NCBI GenBank assembly: GCA_964017145.1
Contig: OZ024845.1
Coordinates: forward strand, 1,240,001-1,304,000
Direction of reading: 5' to 3'
DNA length: 64,000 nucleotides
Source of the DNA: Agrocybe praecox
Taxonomy: Eukaryota > Basidiomycota > Agaricomycetes > Agaricales > Agrocybaceae
Each line of letters begins with the position of its first letter. The first letter of the stretch is position 1. Shown piece after piece: positions 12,785 through 24,475 of this stretch. The notes below the pieces were generated by a model that saw only the letters and a list, made by a program, of their open reading frames with translations, searched no databases and had not been told where the DNA came from. A program made the translations under genes and the position numbers.

Positions 12785-13075
12785 GAGATGAGGCCTTTTG
12801 GTGCAGGAGTTTCTCAGGATTGGGCGAATTTTGGTACATGGAACCCGCCTTTGCCAATTCCTCTTGCTCAAGTTCCTGCTCTCGAAAGTCGACCCAAGGG
12901 AGATAGATCTTGGCTACGGACAGGCGAGTGTAGTGATTGACGGAAGGGAAGCGTTTGGATTAGCACGGCTGAAAACATCCTCACCGAAAGGCATTCCAGG
13001 CTGGTAGCGGAATCGAATGGGAAACCAGTCAAAGTGCGACGGCCGACATGGTTTGCTGAGAATTGGCTAGGAAGA
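12785..13075 (-). pseudogene. Block E, copy 1: antisense 3' fragment of the Edc1-like gene
   Basis: This matches the 3' end of the intact gene at 40369-41577. Shared stretches include GATTGGGCGAATTTTGG, CTTGCTCAAGTTCCTGCT and GCTACGGACAGGCG. Later a GGAATCGAATGGGAAACCAG stretch is joined with much of the intervening coding sequence missing. Frameshifts and deletions make it non-functional. Confidence 0.7.
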
Positions 13076-13437
13076 GAACCCTTTCGTTCAAATCGTCGAG
13101 GTCGAAATTTTATTTACGGCTAAAATGCGAACCGATTCGACCGAAGGCTCACATGACCGCGTTAAACGAACGTTGAGCGCTTGAAGTTGAAGTTGAGCAG
13201 GGGGCTCTTGACTCCGTCCCTCTACTCCCAAGCAAAAATGAACGGAAACTCAACCTATTACCCGCATCTTCCAGCCCTAGCGGTTTGGCTTCTTGCTTCA
13301 AGCAAGTCAAGGCACGTCTCTCGAGTGTCACACTCTCTGGCCTATGGTTCTCCAGCATCGATGAAAATAAACGCCGTCGTCCTATCTTAGGACGTCTACA
13401 CAGTAATGCATGATCATCAGTTTACTACGAACGTACT

Positions 13438-13818
13438 ATGATGCTCAAGAGCTCCCATGATACGTCGTCAGGAATGTACAAAAATATGCAGCAGCGAAGT
13501 GGAACAGATTGTGCCTGGCAAGAACGGCAAGGACCCAGCTCTGGGCACGTAGGAGACCCGCTCGAAGATCTACTACATTTTGACCGATCAAGTTCTGGTT
13601 GGGCTAATTCCGAGGGCTTTTATGACGACTTCGACAAGTATAAAAGGTTTCGCGTGGAGGTCCGATTTGATTTCCAAGTCCATAATGGACTCGATCCAAA
13701 CTTGGGGGCTATGGTGGCGCGTTTCATGACTACTATTCAACAATCGACCTCTATTTCCTCGAAGATCCTCGTACTCAGCATGCCCACGATCGTTGTTGCA
13801 CGATTGGTATGTAATTAG
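13438..13818 (+). CDS. Hypothetical 126-aa open frame upstream of oxidase pseudogene 1
   Basis: The frame is open from ATG at 13438 to TAA at 13818, including RVEVRFDFQVHNGLDPN and GAMVARFMTTIQQ. A diverged and broken counterpart occurs at about 32220-32560, also directly before an oxidase pseudogene, so the segment belongs to the duplicated unit. I do not recognise a family. The reading frame may be a chance remnant in decayed DNA, since the other copy is not open. Confidence 0.3.
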   Translation: MMLKSSHDTSSGMYKNMQQRSGTDCAWQERQGPSSGHVGDPLEDLLHFDRSSSGWANSEGFYDDFDKYKRFRVEVRFDFQVHNGLDPNLGAMVARFMTTIQQSTSISSKILVLSMPTIVVARLVCN

Positions 13819-13863
13819 TCATTCGATAGTATCATCAATGTCAGATTAATCGCCTTCTTTTAT

Positions 13864-14420
13864 AGCACCGCAACTCGCTGTGTCGTTTCCGAAACCACTA
13901 CTGGTGTACTCAACAAAGTGTGCGCGTTTGCGCTTCTTTTACTCTCACAACTACACGCTAACCTTCAAGATGATCTGATAGTCGAACGCCAACATGAATG
14001 ATTCCCAGTCAGCAAACAGATATTACGTCTGAACTTTGCTACAGATTCGTAATCTATGCGCCGCCCTACATGTCTCGCCCACGTCCAACGTATATAGGAC
14101 TGCCTAGCACGGTCAACTACGACGAGGAACTTATCTTGAGGTCAATATATGCGCAGGGTTTACTTCCGTCAGTGGTAAGTCTTTAATTTCTACTGACTTG
14201 ATCCGGGCTTACCGGAAAAAATCACCAGTCAATACTATGGACCTTGGGTTCTCGACGCACGGCATACATATAGACAAGCGCTTCCTGAACCCTTCTCGAG
14301 TCTGTCGGCATCGACGAACTCTCACCATCACTGGACCTCCGTCTTCACGACACTCACTACCCTCCTAAACCAGGACGGACACCGGTATTCCCAGTTTTGG
14401 ACACAATACATTGTGTATTG
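13864..14420 (+). pseudogene. Copper radical oxidase pseudogene C1
   Basis: Recognisable pieces are an exon-2 remnant near 13865-13915 (CAACTCGCTGTGTCGTTTCC), an exon with APPYMSRPRPTYIGLPSTV near 14055-14110 and the His exon near 14235-14290 ([15 protein letters not shown]). A degraded TGPPSSRH and PVLDTI-like end follow. Exons coding for the cofactor Cys and Tyr and for the Tyr-His pair are absent, because sequence jumps from exon 2 to the late exons. Block S then interrupts it, and a last-exon remnant (SNWHS-like, near 15160-15182) lies beyond S. Confidence 0.8.
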
Positions 14421-15182
14421 GGGATTGACGGGGGTCCCAACTCACGTTCTCGTTCGCGGCTCGCAGCCTTCTCAGCACCCCTGTCCCGAACGCGACTCAT
14501 TGCACGCTCTCCACCTCCGTGCCCACCTCCATAACCTCTACTTGCTCGCGTTCGCGCTTGACATGGTCCTCTCTTTTTCGCTCAGTCCACCAGGTCCGCT
14601 TGCATCGCTCACAGCACCCGTGCTAATGCCCCTCCCACCCACACCTATGCCTCTCAAAGGCGCCGATGTACTCGAGGAATCATAGCTGGACCTCTGACCT
14701 AACCCGCTCATCCTACTCGTCGGTGTGCCCTGGGTGTTGTAGGTGTTACTGTGGGTATTGTGGGTGGTACTATGCCCATGCCCGTAACTGCTACGCGAAG
14801 ACGATAACGCAGGCGAGCCCCATTGATCAGCCAGCCGCAGGTGTGGGTGCAGTCACAATGAGAGGGGATGTATTAACATTACTCCCAATATTCCTCATAA
14901 AAAGGCTAAACCCTGAGCTGAGCGATACTGATACTCGTTTTGAACGTCTTCATCGTCATCGTCAAGCCCGACCTTGGCAGTACCCGATCCTATTCGCACC
15001 AAGGGGGAAGATGCGATGGATATGGACGTTGATGTTGGTGTTGGCGCAGGTGTCCGTGTAGGAAAGTTAGGAAGAGACGGATGCGATGTGTGTGGGTAAA
15101 GGAGGAGGTGAAGATGGAGATGGAGATAAATACGAAAAAGGTGGTGGCGAAGGATAGAATGTTCGCGAATTGGCACTCATGA
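14421..15182. repeat. Block S, copy 1 (low-complexity insert inside oxidase pseudogene)
   Basis: The block starts with TTGACGGGGGTCCCAACTCA and recurs at 20411-21260 and 33241-33700. On the minus strand it reads Ser/Gly/Pro-rich peptides (SAPLRGIGVGG, YGHGHSTTHNTH, TPAPTPTSTSISIASSP). No intact gene is evident and the three copies are frameshifted relative to one another. Confidence 0.6.
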
Positions 15183-17369
15183 AAGCCCCTCTGGGATGGT
15201 GTCCGTCTAGGTTCCGTGCATCATTGCGTTGACCTGGGTTTACTTGGGATATCCGTCAAATACACTGTTGGTGGAGAAAGGAGGATCCAAATGACGCATA
15301 AAATTAACATTACAAGGCCAATTCAATGTTAAATCTTCACTCCATTCACCTCTCGACTCTCCTGGATAGCACAGACGACCCAGTCTTATCCCCTAATCAC
15401 ACGGCTCGGCTCCGTGAATCGCACACATTCGTCATTGACAGCCCATGTTTCTCCGGTTCTGTGTGTGTCCCCGTCCACCTCCACCCGTCACGTCCGATTT
15501 CTAGCCTATTAGTCGCCGGTCCGTATGTTTTTTGGACAATTGGTCGCCATTTCTCGGGATGGCGATCGATAAAGAACAAACAAGCACAATTTTCCACCCG
15601 CAGTATATAAGCCTTTCCTGCGTTCGAACCTCTCCTTCTTCCCGATCACCACCACCGTCTGCTCCTCTGACATGCCCTCCCTGCGCGTCGGCTGTAGGTA
15701 CATACCTAACCTCGCCATGCCCTCATTACCTTCATGACTATCGCTCGCTTCTCTGAAGCGTATACATCCCTACCATCGTCTTCACATCGTGTTCGGTTGG
15801 TGAGAAGTTCCATCGTACGTTCACTCGATACAATCTTCGTTGTGCTCGTGATGATACCTTGGCTCCAGGCCACCTGCATACCATGACCCTCTATCGATGC
15901 CCGCCATGGCATTCTTCCTCTATTGACGGTGGGGTCGTCGGTCCCTGGTACGTCCGCTATGCCTGCTCTTCGAAAGTTCATATGGCTGACGCTTCCCTTA
16001 GAAACCTTCGACCCAACTACATCTTCGTTCTCCTGTATGTACGTCGGGCGCTGCACCTATGGTAAGTGCGGCCTCTTATCTCTCACATCTAAACTAATGT
16101 AGTCGATACAGCACTTTCAGCGATGCGTCCAGCACCGATTCCTCTTTCGATCCTCTTCAAAAGCCTTGTTATCATCGGATTCGCTAAGCCTGGTCTAGAC
16201 CTGACATTCGGCTCAAGGTCGTGGAGCTGCGGTGTTTAAAAGCACACATTGGAGTTAAGTGTCCTCTGAGAGGCTTCCGTGGTCCTGCCCGGTCGCACGG
16301 CGCCGTTGCAGTTGCACGCACTGGGAAGCTAATCCTCTCATGACACTTCTGAATGTGTCGCACACCGGGAGCATACCGACCCTCTGATGCCAGTGCGGTC
16401 TTCTCCCCGGCTATGACTATCTTTGAATGATAAAAGGTCCAATGGAGAGGATGAAAGAAAATAAAAACACCGAAAATAAAAACAAAATAAAAACAAGAAA
16501 TTAGCAACGAAAAAATGACGAGCAGAGAGGGCAAGGAAGAGAGAGAGAAGACAAGAGAAGCAGAAAACAAAGAGCCATAGGCAAAGGAATGATCAGAAGA
16601 TATGATAGTACTAGTCATTCAACTTCACGTTGTATCAACACGTCTCTCCTGCTAGCCAACGAAGCTTGTGTTGCTATTGTGCAAATTGTCAGCGATCATA
16701 GTCCTGCCTTCAGCTGAGCGCATGCAAAAGTTGTCGACGCTACATTGAACCGTTTTGTTAACGGTGGAAGACTATTGGCATACGGCCCCAGTCGCGTGAC
16801 GTCATGAAATTATTTTTCTGGAGCAACTCGTTCGTGCGCAACCTATATCTTTGGCTCTTCTAGATATGACATTAGGTTGATCATGATATTGTCACGTCAA
16901 ATAGCGATTTTGCAATCATTTTAAGCGCGACGACCATTTTTGTACATGTGTAACAACGTGAACTGGGTGAATAAATCTTGAAAGGTATCCTACTGGAGGG
17001 TAAAAATAATCATAACTAACGACGAACGGAAAAGAAAAGAAAAGAAGAAAGGACTAAGGGTGAGGTAGCGCGAATTGAAAGTGCTCGCCGTCCCCTAGAC
17101 GGCGATCAAATGAAGAGCGAGAGAGAGAAAGACTCGAAGGGAAAGAGAGAAAGAGAATGCGGGAAAATGCCGATCGTAATACAAGATAGAACGAGATGGT
17201 GATGCAATGCTTTGTGTACAAATATGTAGGGGGTATAAGCCGTAATGAGATAGCCGTAGCCGTGTCGTGTGTTCCAAGAGGTATCAGAGAAGAGAAGTCA
17301 AAATGAGTCGGTCGATCTTGCCATCGCAGATCATATTCTAATAGTGTCTTCAACATTCAGAGGATGGTG
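15183..17369. other. Unassigned region, possible degraded genes
   Basis: A TATA-like AGTATATAAGCC at 15601-15612 is followed by ATG at 15672 in a CT-rich leader, which looks promoter-like. The frame breaks soon after and I recognise no product. 16430-16600 and 17020-17160 are purine-rich runs (AAAGAAAAGAAAAG, GAGAGAGAG). Nothing else is supported. Confidence 0.3.
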
Positions 17370-18225
17370 GCTAAAAAGCTACGTAGGTGATGGGTGAGTC
17401 GACTTTATGAAAAACACGCATAAGGCATAAAATATAATTTACCTGTGGATCCTGAAGATTTTCCGCAATATTTTTCGACATCTGGTGGTCCTTCAGGCAC
17501 TTGTGCCAACGCGAAACAAAGGCCGGTATCCACCTAAATTTCCAAATAGGATGCTTTCGCAGACGAGCTGAGCTACGTCTTTCTTGGCATTTTCGTGCAT
17601 GCATTTGAAATGGTCGCTGAAGAAATATGAGAGTCAAACACAAAGGAGAAAAACACTCTCTGCAACTCACCTAACGGCGACCATCAACTCTTTATACGTA
17701 GGAGCCTGGTCATGTTCCAGAGTGCTAGTGACAGCCTGGGCGTTGATATAAAGAATAAGTAGGAAATTTAAGTGAACTGCATGTACGTACATGCCCGTAT
17801 CAAGCTCCTGCCTTGCGACTTTCATGATCGTTCTGGTAGTCCCTGCATCCTCGTTGCTGACACAAAAACCCATTGATGCAATCTTACAATAAGCTCCTGA
17901 TATGTTCGAAAAAATGCAATGAAGGTTGACTTACAGCTTGGGCCTGAGGTCCATGCGATGTTGGGAATAAACAGAGTCATCACACTATCCAAGAACATCA
18001 CCCCATCCTAGCAAGATCATGCAAGGGATCACTGTTGGGAGATATTTGCGTTCCTTGCCTCCGCGGAAGGCGAAAATTTGTAGGGCGGTTCCATGCCCTT
18101 TGGATTCCACAGACATAATGTCCCGTGCTGGGTGCTAATTTCAATAAGTTAGTCCAGTTGCGTATGCAGCGAGGGAGACAAAGATTATTAGAAAAAACTC
18201 ACGCAAATTCCTCGTCCTATTGATC
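17370..18225 (-). pseudogene. Degraded multi-exon gene, possibly caspase-like
   Basis: Minus-strand pieces separated by intron-like gaps read GHGTALQIFAFRGGKERKYL near 18080, MGFCVSNEDAGTTRTIMKVA near 17850, AVTSTLEHDQAPTYKELM near 17700 and ENLQDPQ near 17450. The order and the NLQDPQ end resemble the C-terminal half of basidiomycete peptidase C14 proteins. The expected Cys dyad motif (DxCHSG) is not seen; the corresponding place reads DSVYSQ. This is a weak assignment from motif memory; an unrelated gene is possible. Confidence 0.25.
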
Positions 18226-18349
18226 TCGTTGCATCGTCGGTGCCTTAAATCCTGTAACTGGATTAGAGACGTATCGAGACGTTAATGAGTCGTGGGATAT
18301 ACCTAATAGAGTGCCAGAGTGACACGGGTCGAAGATGCTCTGAAGTCTA

Positions 18350-19110
18350 ATGAACTGTGAGTACACGTATATCAGCGGACACTCAGCTCCAAGTCCAGTT
18401 CGAAAACCGGGCGTCGAGACTACGTGGCAAGAGGGAAAAAATGGAAATGAAGAGAGAGAGAGAGAAGAAAAATATACATGTAATATGCCACCGATAACGC
18501 CCAATGAAGGATGGCGAAGATTTTCAAGACAAAGAGGGAAATTTCCCTTTGAAAAAACTAGGCAGTTGTGTAGCATAGCAACGCGCACAAAAAAAAGGAA
18601 CATGAAAAGTAAGGAATATAATAGAAGAACAGGATGAATGGCGACATACTAGATGCCATGTCAAAGATTGCAAGAAAGCGAGGGAAAGAGGTCGATAGCG
18701 GGAAGATACACAACAGCCGGAGAGCATACGTCGGTCGGTCAAGAAAACATGACAACGACAAGCGATAAGATTAATGCAGCACCTCCGCGCCTGTGTGTAA
18801 AAGGGAAAAATTATGACACTTTTGTCAGTAGACTGGCGAGTTGGATCATGGCAAAGGAAGAGATAAGGTCTAATTTCAAGAATGCAGACTGGAATTGGAC
18901 TGAAGTCTTCCAGGGAAGACGAAGCAGGGGTGGCGGTGGTGGATGGAAGATAGATAGAAATAAGCGGAAGAAGTAAACTAACAAGCAAGGAGATGTACCG
19001 AGACGAGCAGGGCACACAATAATAGAGGGTAATTTATGCAGCGGGTCGTGGTGGTGGACGACAAAAACACGGTCTAAAAAAGATTCCTGAGAGTTGGGGA
19101 AATCAGCCAG
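18350..19110. repeat. Block R, copy 2
   Basis: Shared landmarks with the other R copies are AGTCCAGTTCGAAAACCG near 18390, ACGCCCAATGAAGGATGG near 18498, CACAACAGCCGGAGAGCA near 18710, CGTCGGTCGGTCAAG and GATGTACCGAGACGAGCA near 18990. It lacks the first about 0.5 kb of R seen in copies 1 and 4. Confidence 0.75.
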
Positions 19111-19169
19111 CGTGTGGGCAATGGAGGAGAGAAACTTACTCCTCAAAAATCACTCAGAGTGTTGGCAGA

Positions 19170-19460
19170 AGAATAACGATCCTAGAGTTCCTCCGGACTG
19201 GGCGAGTTTTGGAAAATGGAGCTCGCATAATAACCAGCCTTTCCCAACGCCTCTCGCTCAAGTTCCTGCTCCCTCGAAAGTTGACCGAAGTGAGACGGCC
19301 TTGGAATTTGAAAGCTTGAGGCCAAAGAGGGCCTGTACGTTTGGATTGAGGACCACACCTCCAGTCACAGCCGGTGGAGACATCCTTATCGGAAGACATA
19401 CCCTCGCTGGTAACGTGAGACGGCCGACATGGTTTATTCAGAATCGGCCAGGAAAAGAAT
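19170..19460 (-). pseudogene. Block E, copy 2: antisense 3' fragment of the Edc1-like gene
   Basis: Close to the intact gene at 40385-40680: GTTCCTCCGGACTGGGCGAG, CTCGCTCAAGTTCCTGCTCC, AAAGAGGGCCTGTACGTTTG and the GGAAGACATACC(CTCGCTGG) stretch. The remainder of the coding region is missing, with an internal deletion near 19395. Confidence 0.75.
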
Positions 19461-19849
19461 TCTTTCGTTCAAATCATCCTGTGTGATTCAAGATGAGGTT
19501 TCGAGATGTAATTAGTCACTAGTGCGAGGTCGAAATTTTATTTTAATATTTACGCCTAGAATGCGAATCGAAGGGTCACATGACCGCGTTAAGCGAACGT
19601 TTGAACTTTGAGCGCTAGCCAAGCGGTATCTTGACTCCCTTTGTGCCCCATCTACTCCCAAGCAAAAAGGAACGGAAACTCAATCTATCCCCCTCACCAT
19701 TTTGGATTTTTGCTTCAAGCAACTCGAGGCACGTCTCTCAAATGTCACACTCTCTGGCCTATAGTTCTCCACCATCTATCAAAATAAACGCCGTCGTCCT
19801 ACGGTTGTACCTCGCAAGAAGAATGGCAACGGCAAGGCCTTCGAGCGGG

Positions 19850-20410
19850 TCCAGATTGGAGTGCTATGCAGCTCGCTGTCGTTATACTCGTGAAAGTGTT
19901 CGTCTTTTCACCTTTTACCCAGCGACTACAGGCTAACCTTCAAGTTGAACAGACGGGTCGAACCCCAACGTGGAATAGATGTATCAACGAATAAATGATG
20001 GCACAGAATACAGGTATGTTTGTGCACAATTATGCCCCGATTACGTCTGAACTTTGCTACAGACTTTAATTCTATTCACCGCCCTATATGTGCTATCCTC
20101 CAACGTATACGAGACTGCCTAGCACGGTCAATTACGACGAGAAATTTGATCTTGGGTCAGTTTATGCGCAGGGGTTACTTCTGTCAGTGGTAAGCCTCCC
20201 TTTTCTACTAACTTGACCCAAGCTTACCGGAAAAAAATCACCAGTCGACACTATGAACCTTGGGTTTTTGACGGACGACGTACATATGGACGAGCAAATT
20301 GTGGATCTCCTCTCGAGTCTCGGTGGATCGATATATTCTTAGCGTCACTGGGCCGCCTTCTTCAAGACATCAACCATGTAAACTCGCCTTCCTTTTTGTA
20401 ATGACGAACA
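19850..20410 (+). pseudogene. Copper radical oxidase pseudogene C2
   Basis: Exon-2 remnant ATGCAGCTCGCTGTCGTTAT lies near 19866, then a direct jump to a GSNPNVE-like piece near 19955. The PPTYTRLPSTVNYDEKFDLG exon is near 20095-20160 and the His exon reads TMNLGFLTDDVHMDEQIVDL near 20250-20310. The catalytic His position is lost (LTDD in place of ATHG). The junction of exon 2 to the late exons is the same as in C1 and C3. Confidence 0.85.
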
Positions 20411-21260
20411 CCGGTGTGTGTTGGAGGTTGACGAGGTCCCAACTCACATTCTCGTTCGCGGCTCGTGGTGCAACTGCTAGGCGTCCCCGGCCCCAGCCCT
20501 CTCTGTACCCCTATCCCGATCGCGACTCATCGCACCCCCTCTACCTCTGTGCCTACCTCCATACCCCCTACTTTCCCTCTCTCGTTTGCGTTCATGCTCG
20601 ACATAGTCTTTTCTCTTTCTCGCTCTCAGCGCACCGGGTCCGCTTGCACCGCTTACAGCACCCGTGCTTATGCTCCTCCCACCCACCCACACCTATACCT
20701 CTCAAAGGCGCCGACGCACGCGAGGAATCATAGCTCGATCTCTGGCCTAACCCGCTCCGAGTCTTCCTACTCGTCGGTGTGCCATGAGTGTCGCAGGTGT
20801 TAATGTGGGTATTATGGGTGGTGCTATGCCCATGCCCGTAACTGCTACACGACGACGACGGCGACGACGCAGGCGAGCTTGATTGATCAGTAGTCCCAGC
20901 CGCAGGTGTGGTTGCAGTTTCAATGGGAGGGGATGTGCCTATTCTTCCTAAAAAGGCCCAACGCCTAGCCGAACGATACCCTCTCTTTGAGGGTCTTCAT
21001 CATTGTCTTCATCCTCATCGTCGAGCTTGAGCTACCCGTGGTGTCTCCATATCCTGAAATAGGAGGATCTGCGATCGTCGCGCGGCGCCCGAGCCCATTC
21101 GCACCGAGGGGGAAAGATGCGATGGGTGTAGATGTTGGTGTTGGTGCAGGTGCAGGTGTCGGTGTAGGAAGGTTGAGATGAGGCAAAGGCGAAGGAGATG
21201 GAGAACAATTTGGTGATAGTGATGGAGAAGGAGAGAATATTGTCGAATTGGCACTCATGA
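20411..21260. repeat. Block S, copy 2
   Basis: Homologous to 14421-15182. On the minus strand 21258-20965 is open (MSANSTIFSPSPSLSPN..., rich in Pro, Ser, Thr), but its start codon overlaps, antisense, the last-exon remnant of the oxidase (SNWHS stop). I regard this frame as probably fortuitous low-complexity reading. Confidence 0.55.
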
Positions 21261-22791
21261 AGGCACCTCTGGGACCGCATCCGTCTAGGTTCCGTTAGAT
21301 CCGTCAGATAAACCGTCGGGGGGGGAGGGGGGAAAGGAGGAGCGTTAGGCGGCACGAACTGAACCGCACCTTATGGCCACTTCGTCGAGTTCGAAGTCGG
21401 TCATTTCATGAACAGGAGCGGAGAGGATCGTCCGTTCATCTGTTGTTTTTTTGGTTTTTCCAGCGGCACGTACAAGATAGCCAGGCTCACTCCGATAATA
21501 GCTAAGCAGAAACGATAAACATTGATCGAAGAAAAAACTAGCATTCTGCTTTCAGCTCTCGGAGTCGGATCAGCTTCGTCAACGAATCGTTCGTATCACT
21601 TAATTACTTCAGAATCAAAGTAAGCCGCAGGCGTCAGTGTTATCACCAATCTCCCTGGAGGTGGCTGAAGAAGTCGCCGGTTTTTGTCAAATACGAACCT
21701 ATGGTGACCTACTTAACTGCAGGCCTGCACATCTCGTACGAAAAGCACCGACGTGACTCGCCTCATGCCTTTATTTGGATCCTCAACCCGAACGAATACG
21801 AAACCTCTCAATCCTGAATCCCAATGATGCATTTACAAATTCTTCGTCTATAATATGCAAAATATGCAATATGCTAATGGTCGACCGCCGGTTAATTTTG
21901 TAATTCTGATTACATGTTTGTTATGTCATTTTGAGCAGTGCTTCTGCGTGAATAACAGAGTGGATTTCGAGGCATAATTTATTCCTAATATTCTGAGTAA
22001 TTGAAGCGCGGGCGACGCTCGACTCTCGTTAATCCTTGCCGACTAGGTTTCGGTTCGAAGAGAAATTATATATCGACTACAGAGCGTCAACGAGAGTAAG
22101 GAGACCCCACGCCACAGGCAACCTCTGGACAGTAAGAATTTTCGTGACAATTGCCACTGATGAACTCGTAGAGAGTTGCTGTATCGCCTCGCTCTCGAGA
22201 GAATCTCCAACAATTGACCTGATGGAGGCTGCAAACTGATATCGAAATTTTATATATGAAATCTGGCGAAGAATTGGATCAGCGAAGAGCGGCATCATAA
22301 AGGATATCCGTACGTACAAGTTGTTCAGATACATCTCAAAATAAAAACAAAAAACTTGACGCCTCATCTCCGACCTGTGATGAATCGATATTTCCCCAGA
22401 GTTCAGTGAAAGCTGCGGACGCTGAGATGGGATAATCATTATGATAGGAGCTGTTGGGGGTTAACGCCATGCACGAATATCGTTGGAAAAATAAGGTCGT
22501 CTGGATGGAAACAAAAAAATTCAGTTTCGTGGGCACAGAAACCAAAAGAAACTCTCTTACATGCGCAAGTGCCCACAGAGGACGAGCATCGATTCCTTGA
22601 GTCTGCTTGGCGTAATGCCCATTGCCAAGGGAAGAGGAGATGGTAATTCGTCATATTTGCTTTCTTCTCATTTACCAGCAACCCTTGACCAACTCTTCGA
22701 TGCGGCACCACGAATGGAGATATGGTATCCTAGATTCGTGTCAGTACACGCCTGCAGCTCGATGTCTGAGAGTACATACGATGGACTCGGA
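21261..22791. other. Unassigned region before the MITE
   Basis: A run of G (21317-21336 area) and low-complexity segments are seen. No gene family or RNA is recognised. Confidence 0.3.
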
Positions 22792-22793
22792 TA

Positions 22794-23316
22794 CTGTAAG
22801 GCAGTGTATGGTGGCGACGTAACGCATAACGCACCCCCAAAATGGTCGCCTAATTGATAGGCTCATAACGCGTAACGCAGGCCTGGTCGCTACCTCCGGA
22901 CCATCACTTTTTTTCGATATTTCCGCTTATCTTTTTGTTTATTTCCCAAAAAAACCATGTTTTCTATGCTACTACAACTGTAATAATCCATCCCAGCTCG
23001 TTCCATCGTCTCTATACGCCCATATATTCTCTATTTCTCCACTAGGATTAAGTCCTTTGTCACTTTCAGTCACGAAGCTTGCAGGTACGATTGCTTCTTT
23101 GAAATGGAAAGTAATGTGTTGAATGAACGAGAATTGCGGGTGTTTACGTATTTCTAGGTACTCTTGACTAGAACAATCTGCAAGAAGCGATCATTAGTAG
23201 GATCCTACATACGGCCGTCGCCTATTTTTAGTTTCGTAACGCATGCTGGACCCCTGGTCGCTAACTTAAAACCGTAACGCACCTTCGGCCGGTCGCCACC
23301 ATACACTGCCTTACAG
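22794..23316. mobile_element. MITE, 523 bp, with 25-bp perfect terminal inverted repeats
   Basis: The left end CTGTAAGGCAGTG... at 22794 is repeated as the exact reverse complement (...CACTGCCTTACAG) ending at 23316. The perfect match extends 25 bp. A TA dinucleotide flanks each end (22792-22793 and 23317-23318), the target duplication typical of Tc1/mariner-like elements. Inside are repeated subterminal motifs GTAACGC and GGTCGC, in the same orientation at both ends. There is no coding capacity, so it is non-autonomous. Confidence 0.88.
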
Positions 23317-24169
23317 TATGATACACGACCGCTTGCCTTAGCATGGTGTCGATGGAAATTGGGATGGTCTATCGTGTTCGGGCGACTTGGTTCAACATCA
23401 CCGTCGACGTCTGGTGAGAAGATGCGTGAGTTACATAGTTACACTGCTCGAGATAGAAATATTTACTTACCTGTCTTACGCAACCCCCGTTTACGGTCGT
23501 AAGACCTTTGTACTCGATCTGAAGGGCTCACGAGCCATCCAACCTCGCAAGGTGTCTTGCCCAAAGTTTTTACGGCGCCTCGCAGCCTGTGCTGGTCGAT
23601 ACGAAGAAGGGTTGCCTTTGAACATCGACCTCTCCCTCTGCGCGCAGTGATGGTCCCCGGAGACGATAGAAGGCAGAACTGAACGAAGGTGATAATTCTG
23701 GTGTACACATAAATTATTTCATGGTAATGGGTACGTACTGAAAGATGTAGGGCACTTACCACATAGTCACAGCACCCATAACCAAACATACAACCATCAT
23801 GCATCAATCCTTGGTCTGCCTCTCGGCACGCCTATAGATTCTAGCACACTCGAATACGACCTCATACAAGTCGCTTGCCATGTCCAACTCGTGTTGTCCA
23901 CTGTCGACATCTGCCGGTGTTGTCTATCGCCTCGCCTCGTCCCAGAGGTGACCACCAGGATCAACTCGTCACCTATCCTTGCGTATGGCACTCTTCCTTC
24001 CTCTTTGTACACCGAGCATCCATCCCTGGCCTTTCGTGATCCATATTATGAGTATGCTGTTCTCCTTGCGGGCCCGACTTCTCATGTACTTGCAGCTTAT
24101 ACTTTGGCAGTTTTTGACTAAGGTACGTGTTAAGCAACGTCTGTGGAAGAATGAGCGACCCACAGAATC
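23317..24169 (+). other. Region with an unrecognised open frame ending at 24121
   Basis: A plus-strand frame is open for about 360 nt before its TAA at 24119-24121. It includes DLIQVACHVQLVLSTVDICR and FRDPYYEYAVLLAGPTSHVL. It has no convincing start, and no family is recognised. It may be a gene remnant. Confidence 0.3.
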
Positions 24170-24475
24170 AGTAAATCCCGACACACAAACACAGCTGTTC
24201 CATTCGGCGTGACAGACGTCCTGGAGTGATAGAGGAGTCTTCCGATGGTAGTAGCAAGAATGACGACCAAAGATAACCTTCCTGCCGGGGCAGCTGGATT
24301 TCAAATGAGAGGAGTGCATTCTGGATTCGTCGCGCTGCTGATACCCACTTGATGGGCCGAGTTGTATAGTTAGGCGCACCAACAGATCCGTAACGCGCGA
24401 CACCTACTTGGGCACCGTTGACAACGAGAATTTGCATGTTCGGTACCGGAACAAGGTCGAGCAATTCGCTCCACC
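24170..24475 (-). pseudogene. Decayed copper radical oxidase fragment (-)
   Basis: Minus strand reads LLDLVPVPNMQILVVNGAQV then GVARYGSV, matching the [16 protein letters not shown]...AGYG segment of the intact oxidases. It is followed by SSATNPECTPLI-stop-NPAAPAG and SVTPNGTAV, the remains of the exon that carries the Tyr-His pair (here LYHSR). Frameshifts and a stop disable it, and flanking exons are not found. Confidence 0.7.

Noticed and set aside
20965..21258. Pro/Ser-rich 97-aa gene on the minus strand
   Set aside because: Its start codon is antisense to an oxidase last-exon remnant, and the homologous block at 15 kb is frameshifted. Reported as block S, not as a gene.
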